Source: an uncultured Erysipelotrichaceae bacterium
Lineage (GTDB): Bacteria > Bacillota_I > Bacilli_A > Erysipelotrichales > Coprobacillaceae
Reading direction: 5' to 3'
NCBI GenBank assembly: GCA_910588075.1
Contig: CAJUOS010000058.1
Coordinates: 1 to 12,553 of the forward strand
DNA: 12,553 nucleotides
A program made the translations under genes and the position numbers. The notes beneath the pieces are model-generated. The model was given only the letters and a program-made list of their open reading frames with translations, had not been told where the DNA came from and searched no databases. This document shows, piece by piece, positions 6,544-12,500 of this stretch (within the stretch, counting starts at the first letter, position 1; each line of letters starts with the position of its first letter).

Positions 6544-6575
6544 ACACAGTAAAAATGTGTAAAAATATATAGAGA
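6544..6575 (+). promoter_or_regulatory. Possible NrdR-like operator before nrdD
   Basis: A palindrome with arms ACACA and TGTGT (6544-6560) is followed by AATATATAGAG (6564-6574). Both resemble parts of the NrdR box known from many bacteria (ACAC, AT-rich centre, GTGT). The first is one base too long and the two abut, rather than being about three helical turns apart, so the match is imperfect. Confidence 0.25.
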
Positions 6576-6614
6576 CTGTTGTTATTTCTGTAGTAAAAGG
6601 GAGGAGAAGAAAGA

Positions 6615-8795
6615 ATGAAGATTATTAAAAGAAATGGTAAAGAAGTCCAATTTGATGAATTAAAAATTACTGCTGCAATTGAAAAAGCGAATAATGAGGT
6701 TGTTGAAACTGAACGTTTAACAAATGAAGAAATTGATAATATGACAAATAATGTTAAATATCAATGTGAAAAGATTAAACGTGCTTTAAGCGTAGAAGAA
6801 ATACAAAATTTAGTTGAAGATGAAATTATGAAATTAAATGCTTTTTCAGTTGCTAGAAAATACATTACATATCGTTATAAAAGAGCATTGGTTCGTAAAG
6901 CAAATACAACTGATGAACAAATTTTAAGTTTAATAGAATGTGATAACGAAGAAGTTAAGCAAGAAAATTCAAATAAAAATCCTACTGTTAATAGTGTGCA
7001 AAGAGATTATATGGCAGGAGAAGTGAGTAAGGATATTACAAAAAGGTTATTGTTACCTGATGATATTGTAAAAGCACATGAAGAAGGAATTATTCATTTC
7101 CATGACTCTGATTATTTTGCTCAACATATGCACAATTGTTGCTTGGTTAATTTAGAAGATATGTTACAAAATGGAACAGTTATTAGTGAAACAATGATCG
7201 AAAGACCAAAAAGTTTTTCTACTGCTTGTAATATAGCTACACAAATTATTGCTCAAGTTGCAAGTTCACAATATGGTGGACAAAGTATTAGTTTATCTCA
7301 TCTTGCACCTTTTGTTGATGTGAGTAGACAAAAGTTTAGAAGAGAAGTACGTGAAGAATTTGAACAAGAGAATATTGCAGTTACAGATGAACAAATTAAT
7401 GAGTTGGCTGAATTACGTGTTAAAAATGAAATTAAACGTGGTGTTCAAATGATTCAATACCAAGTAATTACTTTAATGACTACAAATGGACAAGCACCTT
7501 TTGTTACTGTATTTATGTATTTAAATGAAGTTGCTGAAGGACAAACAAAAGATGATTTAGCAATGATTATTGAAGAAACATTGAATCAAAGAATTTTAGG
7601 TGTGAAGAATGAACAAGGTGTATACGTAACACCTGCATTCCCTAAATTAATTTATGTTTTAGAAGAAGACAATATTCATGAAGATAGTCAATATTGGTAT
7701 TTAACTGAGTTAGCAGCAAAATGTACTGCTAAACGTATGGTTCCTGATTATATATCTGAAAAGATTATGTTAAAATTAAAAGTAGATAAAAATGGTGATG
7801 GAAATTGCTACCCTTGTATGGGATGCCGTAGTTTCTTAACACCTTATGTTGATCCTGATTCTAATAAAGCAAAGTATTATGGACGTTTTAATCAAGGTGT
7901 TGTAACAATTAACTTAGTAGATGTTGCATGTTCATCTAAACGAGATATGAAAGAATTTTGGCGTATTATGGATGAAAGATTAGATTTATGTTATCGTGCT
8001 TTAATGTGTCGACATGAACGTTTAAAAGGAACACCAAGTGATGTTGCTCCTATTTTATGGCAATATGGTGCTTTAGCAAGATTAAAAAAAGGAGAAACAT
8101 TAGATAAATTATTATTTAATGGATATTCTACAATTTCATTAGGATATGCAGGACTTTGTGAATGTGTCAAATATATGACAGGAAAATCACATACTGATCC
8201 AGATGCTACACCATTTGCTTTGGAAGTAATGCAATATCTTAATGATAAATGTAATGAATGGAAAGTAAAAGAAAATATTGATTTTAGTATTTATGGAACA
8301 CCAATTGAATCAACAACATATAAATTCTCAAAATGTTTACAAAAACGTTTTGGAAAAATTCCTGGAGTTACAGATAGAAATTATATTACAAATAGTTATC
8401 ATGTTAATGTAACAGAAGAAATAGATGCATTTGAAAAATTAACATTTGAATCACAATTCCAAAAGTTATCACCTGGTGGGGCTATTAGTTATGTAGAAGT
8501 TCCAAATATGCAAGATAACATTGATGCTGTTTTAACTGTTATGAAACATATTTATGAACATATTATGTATGCAGAGTTAAATACAAAGAGTGATTATTGT
8601 ATGGAATGTGGATATGATGGCGAAATTCAAATTAAAGAAGATAGTGATGGTAAATTAATTTGGGTATGTCCAAATTGTGGAAATAAAAATCAAGATAAAA
8701 TGAGTGTGGCTAGACGTACTTGTGGTTATATTGGAACACAATTCTGGAATCAAGGAAGAACTCAAGAAATTAAAGAACGTGTTTTACATTTATAA
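6615..8795 (+). CDS. nrdD: Anaerobic (class III) ribonucleoside-triphosphate reductase
   Basis: This 726-residue glycyl-radical enzyme reduces ribonucleoside triphosphates to deoxyribonucleotides, usually with formate as reductant, and is inactivated by oxygen. An N-terminal ATP-cone (about 1-95, starting M-K-I-I-K-R-N-G) provides allosteric control. The catalytic barrel shows HNCC (173-176, active-site cysteine as in E. coli Cys175), the CMGCRSF loop (401-407) and RFNQGVVTINL (424-434). Four zinc-binding cysteines form CxxC pairs (662/665 and 685/688), and the radical site is Gly704 in RTCGYIG. Length and motifs are complete. The ribosome site GGGAGGAG lies about 10 bases before the ATG. nrdG follows after a terminator-like hairpin. 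Its presence implies growth without oxygen. Confidence 0.97.
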   Translation: MKIIKRNGKEVQFDELKITAAIEKANNEVVETERLTNEEIDNMTNNVKYQCEKIKRALSVEEIQNLVEDEIMKLNAFSVARKYITYRYKRALVRKANTTDEQILSLIECDNEEVKQENSNKNPTVNSVQRDYMAGEVSKDITKRLLLPDDIVKAHEEGIIHFHDSDYFAQHMHNCCLVNLEDMLQNGTVISETMIERPKSFSTACNIATQIIAQVASSQYGGQSISLSHLAPFVDVSRQKFRREVREEFEQENIAVTDEQINELAELRVKNEIKRGVQMIQYQVITLMTTNGQAPFVTVFMYLNEVAEGQTKDDLAMIIEETLNQRILGVKNEQGVYVTPAFPKLIYVLEEDNIHEDSQYWYLTELAAKCTAKRMVPDYISEKIMLKLKVDKNGDGNCYPCMGCRSFLTPYVDPDSNKAKYYGRFNQGVVTINLVDVACSSKRDMKEFWRIMDERLDLCYRALMCRHERLKGTPSDVAPILWQYGALARLKKGETLDKLLFNGYSTISLGYAGLCECVKYMTGKSHTDPDATPFALEVMQYLNDKCNEWKVKENIDFSIYGTPIESTTYKFSKCLQKRFGKIPGVTDRNYITNSYHVNVTEEIDAFEKLTFESQFQKLSPGGAISYVEVPNMQDNIDAVLTVMKHIYEHIMYAELNTKSDYCMECGYDGEIQIKEDSDGKLIWVCPNCGNKNQDKMSVARRTCGYIGTQFWNQGRTQEIKERVLHL

Positions 8796-8801
8796 AATAA
8801 T

Positions 8802-8835
8802 AAAGAGAAGACGCTGAAAGAATCTTCTCTTTTTT
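8802..8835 (+). terminator. Intrinsic terminator between nrdD and nrdG
   Basis: A perfect 10-bp stem (8802-8811 with 8823-8832) with an 11-base loop is followed by T to 8835. It starts 7 bases after the nrdD stop and lies about 60 bases before nrdG. It should reduce transcription into nrdG, matching the need for less activase than reductase, unless nrdG has its own promoter in the AT-rich gap. Confidence 0.8.
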
Positions 8836-8879
8836 ATCATAAAATAATAAAATGAAAGTAGAAAAAGACATGATAAATA

Positions 8880-8886
8880 AAGGAGA
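8880..8886 (+). promoter_or_regulatory. Ribosome binding site that fixes the nrdG start
   Basis: AAGGAGA lies 7 bases before ATG at 8894. Earlier in-frame ATG codons (8852 and 8870) have no such site. An out-of-frame ATG at 8886 overlaps the site and reads only three codons, with its TGA overlapping the nrdG ATG. Confidence 0.75.
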
Positions 8887-8893
8887 TGTTTTT

Positions 8894-9430
8894 ATGAATT
8901 ATGGAGAAATAAAAAAATCAGATATTGCTAATGGATTAGGAGTAAGAGTATCTTTATTTGTTTCGGGGTGTACACATCATTGTAAAAATTGTTTTAATCA
9001 AGTAACATGGGACTTTGATTATGGGCAACCTTTTGATAATCGTGCTAAACAACTTGTTATAGAAGCATTAGCTCCAGAATATATTGCAGGATTAACACTT
9101 ATAGGAGGAGAGCCGATGGAACCTTCTAATCAAAGAGCGTTATTGCCTTTTGTAAAAAAAGTAAAAGAACTTTATCCTAATAAAAATATATGGTGCTATA
9201 CAGGATATTTGTTTGATAAAGAATTATTAGAAGAAAGTCGAGCAAGATGTGAAGTAACAGATGAATTATTATCTTATATAGATATAATTGTTGATGGACG
9301 TTTTGTAGATGAAAAAAAAGATATAACATTAAGATTTAGAGGAAGTTCAAATCAAAGAATTATTCAAGTACAACCTTCTTTAGAAAAGGGAATTGTTGTT
9401 TTATCTGAATTAAATAAACCAAGAAATTAA
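8894..9430 (+). CDS. nrdG: Anaerobic ribonucleotide reductase activating protein (radical SAM)
   Basis: This 178-residue activase uses a [4Fe-4S] cluster and S-adenosylmethionine to make the glycyl radical on NrdD. The cluster motif is C26-x3-C30-x2-C33 (CTHHCKNC), with the SAM-binding GGEP segment at 71-74 and the family's C-terminal LRFRGSSNQRIIQV near 146-159. The N-terminus M-N-Y-G-E-I is typical of the family and agrees with the ribosome site, so I discard the longer in-frame start at 8852. It is next to its substrate gene nrdD, but separated by an intrinsic terminator. Confidence 0.95.
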   Translation: MNYGEIKKSDIANGLGVRVSLFVSGCTHHCKNCFNQVTWDFDYGQPFDNRAKQLVIEALAPEYIAGLTLIGGEPMEPSNQRALLPFVKKVKELYPNKNIWCYTGYLFDKELLEESRARCEVTDELLSYIDIIVDGRFVDEKKDITLRFRGSSNQRIIQVQPSLEKGIVVLSELNKPRN

Positions 9431-9456
9431 ACTTTCAAGTTATAAAAAATAGTTTG

Positions 9457-9496
9457 TTAATTTTCAATAAAAATGTTAACTTTGTATGAAAATTAA
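9457..9496 (+). repeat. Inverted repeat after nrdG
   Basis: TTAATTTTCA (9457-9466) and its exact reverse complement (9487-9496) flank a 20-base centre containing GTTAAC. There is no T-run after it on either strand, so it is not a standard terminator. A weaker hairpin (9436-9443 with 9449-9456) directly before it could help end the nrdG transcript. Confidence 0.35.
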
Positions 9497-9536
9497 AAAT
9501 TATAATTATTAAAAATAAAAAAATCCTAAAAATGGC

Positions 9537-9565
9537 TAGAAATTTATATATAAATTATATATAAT
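9537..9565 (+). promoter_or_regulatory. Promoter with palindromic spacer before the GyrI-like gene
   Basis: TATAAT (9560-9565) has a weak -35 TAGAAA (9537-9542) 17 bases upstream. The perfect 16-bp palindrome AATTTATATATAAATT (9541-9556) fills the spacer, a place where a repressor or a MerR-type activator could bind. It is made only of A and T, so chance is possible. Confidence 0.45.
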
Positions 9566-9596
9566 GTATTAGGCAGTGAAAGGAGGAATTTCCTAA

Positions 9597-10211
9597 GTGA
9601 AAGAAGGTATTAGAAAAGAATATAAAAAAGTTTATGATGCTTCTACTAAAAGAATAGATTTAGTAGATGTACCTGAATTTAATTTTATTATGATTGATGG
9701 GATAGGAAATCCTACTGTGGAAGAATTCAAACTTAAATCTGAGGCTTTATATATATTATCAAAAGCTATTAAGGATTATTTTAAAGAAAAAATGGATTTA
9801 TTGTATTTGATTTCACCATTAGAAGGTTTATGGGATACATATGATAATAGCCAATTTGATGTAACTAGAAAACAAATGATTAAGTTTACATTAATGATTG
9901 CACAACCTAAATTATTAGATGAAGAAACATTTGAAAAAATAAAAGAACATATTGCTGAAAAAAAGGATAATCCTTATTTGTTAGATGCTTATTTAAAAAG
10001 TATGAAAGAAGGTAAATGTGTTCAAATGTTACATAAAGGAGCATACAATACAGAAATAAATACAACAAAACAGATTATGGAATATATTACTATTCAAGGA
10101 ATGAAACTTGTTGGTTTACATCATGAAGTTTATTTAAATGATTGTGAAAAGGTAGCAACAGAGAAATTAAAAACGATTGTTAGATATGCAATTGAAGAGG
10201 AAGGGGTCTAA
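9597..10211 (+). CDS. Stand-alone GyrI-like small-molecule-binding protein
   Basis: This 204-residue protein matches the style of the uncharacterised GyrI-like/COG4832 family: an N-terminal EYKKVYDAS segment, VPEFNFIMIDGIGNP (25-39), LEGLWD (75-80), CVQMLHKGAY (141-150) and a closing EKLKTIVRY. The fold is that of the SBM/BmrR effector domain, but with no DNA-binding domain attached. Relatives are thought to bind or hydrolyse hydrophobic or toxic compounds; the ligand here is unknown. It starts with GTG, 10 bases after AAAGGAGG (9579-9586); no in-frame ATG near the start fits the family N-terminus. The TAA stop lies in the terminator hairpin that follows. Confidence 0.85.
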   Translation: MKEGIRKEYKKVYDASTKRIDLVDVPEFNFIMIDGIGNPTVEEFKLKSEALYILSKAIKDYFKEKMDLLYLISPLEGLWDTYDNSQFDVTRKQMIKFTLMIAQPKLLDEETFEKIKEHIAEKKDNPYLLDAYLKSMKEGKCVQMLHKGAYNTEINTTKQIMEYITIQGMKLVGLHHEVYLNDCEKVATEKLKTIVRYAIEEEGV

Positions 10212-10222
10212 CCCCTTTTTTT
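10201..10222 (+). terminator. Intrinsic terminator overlapping the end of the GyrI-like gene
   Basis: AAGGGGT-CTA-ACCCCTT (10201-10217) makes a 7-bp G/C-rich stem followed by T to 10222. It includes the last codons and the stop of the GyrI-like gene. The exoA ribosome site begins at the next base, leaving no room for a separate promoter between them. Confidence 0.85.
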
Positions 10223-10236
10223 AGGAGGATATCAAT

Positions 10237-10995
10237 ATGTTATGTGTATCATGGAATGTTAATGGGTTAAGAGCATGTGTAAAGAAAGGTTTTGCAGACT
10301 TTTTTAAGGAAATTGATGCAGATTTTTTTGCTATACAAGAAACAAAATTACAAAAAGAACAAATAGATTTAGAATTTAAAGGTTATACTTCATATTATAA
10401 TGATGCTATAAAAAAGGGGTATAGTGGTGTAGCAATTTATACAAAACATAAACCTAAATCAGTTGTTTATGGAATGAATAAAGTTGAACATGATCAAGAA
10501 GGACGTATGATTACATTAGAGTATGAAGATTTTTATTTTGTTGGTGTTTATACACCTAATTCAAAAAGAGGATTGGAAAGATTAGATTATCGTCAACAAT
10601 GGGAAGATGATTTTAGAGAATATGTTTCATATTTAAAATCAAAGAAATCGGTTATTATTTGTGGAGATTTAAATGTTGCTCATCAAGAAATAGATTTAAA
10701 AAATGATAAAACAAATCATGGTAATTCAGGTTTTACAGATGAAGAAAGAGAAAAAATGAGTTTACTTCTACAAAGTGGTTTTGTTGATTCATTTAGATAT
10801 CTTTATCCCCAAAAAGAAATGTATTCTTGGTGGTCATATATGTTTCACGCAAGAGAGAAAAATATGGGATGGAGGATTGACTATTTTTTAGTCTCTGAAA
10901 ATCTTAAAGATAAAATAAAAGATGCATATATCTATACAGATGTTATAGGTTCAGATCATTGTCCTATTGGAATATTATTGGAGGAAGAAATATGA
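10237..10995 (+). CDS. exoA: Exodeoxyribonuclease III / AP endonuclease
   Basis: This 252-residue Mg-dependent nuclease of the ExoIII/APE1 family cuts DNA at abasic sites in base-excision repair and can act as a 3' exonuclease. Active-site residues match the family: Asn7 (WNVNG), Glu35 (QETK), Tyr105 (VYTPN), Asp144 and Asn146 (GDLNVAH), Asp215 (WRIDYFL) and Asp240-His241 (SDHCP). AGGAGG lies 8 bases before the ATG. Expression must come from read-through of the terminator just upstream or from a promoter within the GyrI-like gene. Its TGA overlaps the next ATG. The gene is often called xth or exoA in Firmicutes. Confidence 0.95.
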   Translation: MLCVSWNVNGLRACVKKGFADFFKEIDADFFAIQETKLQKEQIDLEFKGYTSYYNDAIKKGYSGVAIYTKHKPKSVVYGMNKVEHDQEGRMITLEYEDFYFVGVYTPNSKRGLERLDYRQQWEDDFREYVSYLKSKKSVIICGDLNVAHQEIDLKNDKTNHGNSGFTDEEREKMSLLLQSGFVDSFRYLYPQKEMYSWWSYMFHAREKNMGWRIDYFLVSENLKDKIKDAYIYTDVIGSDHCPIGILLEEEI

Positions 10996-11531
10996 AATAT
11001 ATGATTTTATCAGATATACATGGCTCATATGACGATTTAAAAAAAGCGATAAATATTTTTGAAGAAGAAAAAATGGACAGAATAATTCTTTTAGGAGATT
11101 TATTATATCATGGACCAAGAAATCCTTTGCCAATAGGGTATAGTCCTAAAGATGTTGTTGAATTACTTAATCAATATAAAAGTAAAATAATGGCAGTGAG
11201 AGGAAATTGTGATGCAGAAGTCGATCAGATGGTTTTAGATTTTCCTATAAGGGCAGATTATCTTGAATGTTATTTAGATGGACATCGTTTTTTTATAACG
11301 CATGGACATCTTTATAATGAAGAAGAATTACCCTTGATTAATGAAGGCGATATTTTAATGTATGGACATTTTCATAAGCCTATTGCTAAAAAGAAAAATG
11401 GAATTTATATATTTAATCCATCTTCACTTTCTTTACCAAAAGAAGGAGTTAAGAGTTTTGGGGTTTATGAAAATCATGAATTAAAGATTGTTTCATTAGA
11501 AAAAACACTTATTAAGAAAATAATTTTATAG
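10992..11531 (+). CDS. YfcE-type metallophosphoesterase
   Basis: This 179-residue calcineurin-like phosphodiesterase has the metal-binding series Asp8-x-His10, Gly-Asp36, Gly-Asn72-Cys-Asp, His104 (THGH) and Gly-His126-Phe-His128, and the HGPRNP segment (40-45) characteristic of the YfcE/MJ0936 group. Such enzymes hydrolyse phosphodiesters in vitro and the natural substrate is not established. The start at 10992 overlaps the exoA stop as ATGA and has GGAGG 7 bases upstream; the earlier in-frame ATG at 10959 lies inside exoA and has no ribosome site. The pair exoA-phosphoesterase is translationally coupled. The C-terminus (EKTLIKKIIL) is slightly longer than the core fold. No strong terminator follows. 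Confidence 0.92.
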   Translation: MKYMILSDIHGSYDDLKKAINIFEEEKMDRIILLGDLLYHGPRNPLPIGYSPKDVVELLNQYKSKIMAVRGNCDAEVDQMVLDFPIRADYLECYLDGHRFFITHGHLYNEEELPLINEGDILMYGHFHKPIAKKKNGIYIFNPSSLSLPKEGVKSFGVYENHELKIVSLEKTLIKKIIL

Positions 11532-11557
11532 TTTTCTCAAAAAAATGAAAAAAAACC

Positions 11558-11586
11558 GTGAAATCAAATGAAAAGTATGGTATTTT
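11558..11586 (+). promoter_or_regulatory. Weak promoter of the gntR-type gene
   Basis: GTGAAA (11558-11563) and TATTTT (11581-11586) are 17 bases apart, each with four of six consensus bases. The predicted start near 11593 leaves a leader of about 15 bases. The operator motif (11571-11587) covers the spacer and -10 box, which fits self-repression. Confidence 0.4.
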
Positions 11587-11587
11587 T
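11571..11587 (+). promoter_or_regulatory. Operator of the GntR regulator, copy 1 (autoregulatory)
   Basis: AAAAGTATGGTATTTTT read on the opposite strand differs at a single base from the motif upstream of the transporter gene (12408-12424). It ends 20 bases before the regulator's start codon and overlaps its likely promoter. Confidence 0.7.
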
Positions 11588-11607
11588 AATATGATGAGGT
11601 GAGGAAG

Positions 11608-12318
11608 ATGGCAAAGTATAAAGATATTGCTAATGATATTCGTCAAAAAATAGTTAATCAGGAATATACTTTTGGACAAAAGCTTCCTTATGAATATGTA
11701 TTATGTATGAGCTATCATTGTAATAAAGAAACAATGAAAAAAGCTTTAGACATTTTAGTGAAAGAGGGACTCATCATAAGACGACGTGGAGCAGGAACAT
11801 TTGTTAAGGATTATGATCCTTCAAGTGAAGATAAGACCTATTATTCAGGGAGAGGGTTAACTGCAAGATATGCAGGAAAAAAAGAAGTAACAAGTCAAGT
11901 TATTGAGTTTGAGGTTATTCCTGCTGACGAGCATTTATCAAAAAAACTCCAAATTGATATTGGAGATTTTGTTTATCATATTATTAGGGTGCGTTTTTTA
12001 GATAAGATACCACATCTTATTGATATTAGTTATATGCCAATTAGCATAATTCCTAATCTGAAATTAGAAAATTTAAAAGGTTCTATATATGAGTATATAG
12101 AAAAAGTGTTAAAATTAAAAATACAAAGTTGCCATTTAACAATTAGTGCAGCATTATCGACACCTTTAGAGCAAGAGTATTTGGGTTTAAAGGAATGTGA
12201 ACCTTATATTCAAGAAGAACAAATTTCTTATTTGATTAATGGGGCTATATTTGAGTATACTTTGGCAAGACATCATTATAATAATTTTGAATTACAGACA
12301 ATTGTTTTAAAAGAATAA
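11608..12318 (+). CDS. GntR-family transcriptional repressor with UTRA domain
   Basis: This 236-residue regulator has an N-terminal winged helix (about 1-66; YKDIANDIRQKI, LPYEYVLCMSYHCNKETMKKALDIL, then the wing GLIIRRRGAGTFV) and a C-terminal UTRA ligand-binding domain (about 87-232), the HutC/TreR-type layout. Such proteins bind operator palindromes and release them when a sugar phosphate or related effector binds. A shared motif in front of this gene and of the transporter gene that follows supports control of both. I chose ATG at 11608 because GAGGTGA (11596-11602) is 5 bases upstream; a GTG at 11599 is in frame but lies in that ribosome site. The effector is unknown; cellobiose or another beta-glucoside is a guess from the next gene. 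Confidence 0.92.
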   Translation: MAKYKDIANDIRQKIVNQEYTFGQKLPYEYVLCMSYHCNKETMKKALDILVKEGLIIRRRGAGTFVKDYDPSSEDKTYYSGRGLTARYAGKKEVTSQVIEFEVIPADEHLSKKLQIDIGDFVYHIIRVRFLDKIPHLIDISYMPISIIPNLKLENLKGSIYEYIEKVLKLKIQSCHLTISAALSTPLEQEYLGLKECEPYIQEEQISYLINGAIFEYTLARHHYNNFELQTIVLKE

Positions 12319-12352
12319 GGCTATGTAGGAGGAGGACATAGTCTTTATTTTT
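12317..12352 (+). terminator. Intrinsic terminator after the GntR regulator gene
   Basis: Arms 12317-12326 and 12336-12345 pair over 10 positions (one G-U), loop AGGAGGAGG, followed by TTTATTTTTG. It includes part of the stop codon and separates regulator and transporter transcripts. The loop resembles a ribosome site, but no start codon follows at a useful distance. Confidence 0.8.
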
Positions 12353-12365
12353 GTAAAAAATATGT

Positions 12366-12385
12366 CGTTTTTTAGTAAAAAAACG
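12366..12385 (+). repeat. Small inverted repeat in the transporter upstream region
   Basis: CGTTTTTT (12366-12373) and AAAAAACG (12378-12385) form an 8-bp perfect inverted repeat with a 4-base centre. The left arm CGTTTTTT recurs as a direct repeat at 12397-12404, 31 bases away (about three helical turns), just before the operator. Its role is unknown. Confidence 0.4.
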
Positions 12386-12392
12386 CCTAATA

Positions 12393-12421
12393 TTGACGTT
12401 TTTTGTGAAAAGTACCATACT
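12393..12421 (+). promoter_or_regulatory. Upstream promoter (P1) of the transporter gene, overlapped by operator
   Basis: TTGACG (12393-12398, five of six) is 17 bases before CATACT (12416-12421, four of six). The -10 box lies inside the operator motif, so bound regulator would block it, just as at the regulator's own promoter. Confidence 0.45.
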
Positions 12422-12424
12422 TTT
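12408..12424 (+). promoter_or_regulatory. Operator of the GntR regulator, copy 2 (transporter gene)
   Basis: AAAAGTACCATACTTTT is a perfect 7-bp inverted repeat around CCA. It matches the inverted copy at 11571-11587 in 16 of 17 positions. Size and symmetry are typical of GntR/UTRA operators, and the two copies flank exactly the regulator gene and the start of the next gene. Confidence 0.75.
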
Positions 12425-12436
12425 AAATTAAAAGCA

Positions 12437-12465
12437 TTGACTTTTTCTTAAATAAATCTTATACT
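12437..12465 (+). promoter_or_regulatory. Downstream promoter (P2) of the transporter gene
   Basis: TTGACT (12437-12442) and TATACT (12460-12465) are 17 bases apart, each with five of six consensus bases; this is one of the best promoters in the window. It starts 12 bases after the operator. A 10-bp palindrome ATACTAGTAT (12461-12470) overlaps its -10 box. Confidence 0.7.
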
Positions 12466-12500
12466 AGTATTGTCAAAAATATTTTAAGGGAGGAAAAAAT

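Larger units (their letters stand above)
6226..6614 (+). other. 389-bp leader region upstream of nrdD
   Basis: No gene of convincing quality is present; short frames here lack ribosome sites. From left to right it holds the weak hairpin at the acyP stop, a promoter-like sequence (6356-6384), a long inverted repeat resembling a terminator (6415-6453), a second hairpin CATATC/GATATG (6487-6492 with 6504-6509) around a run of nine T, a CTTAAG-GCA-CTTAAG repeat (6523-6537), an ACACA/TGTGT palindrome (6544-6560), a TATATAG stretch (6566-6572) and the nrdD ribosome site GGGAGGAG (6599-6606). No clear promoter is visible between the long inverted repeat and nrdD, so nrdD may depend on read-through. 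Confidence 0.6.

Noticed and set aside
6226..6614. T-box or metabolite riboswitch in the nrdD leader
   Set aside because: No T-box AGGGTGGNACCGCG-type sequence and no recognisable riboswitch core; only simple hairpins and palindromes.
9457..9496. Inverted repeat after nrdG as an insertion-sequence remnant
   Set aside because: Arms are only 10 bp of A/T-rich sequence, with no transposase fragment and no target duplication.
12327..12335. AGGAGGAGG as the ribosome site of a small gene after the regulator
   Set aside because: It forms the loop of a good terminator and no start codon with a real reading frame follows at a suitable distance.
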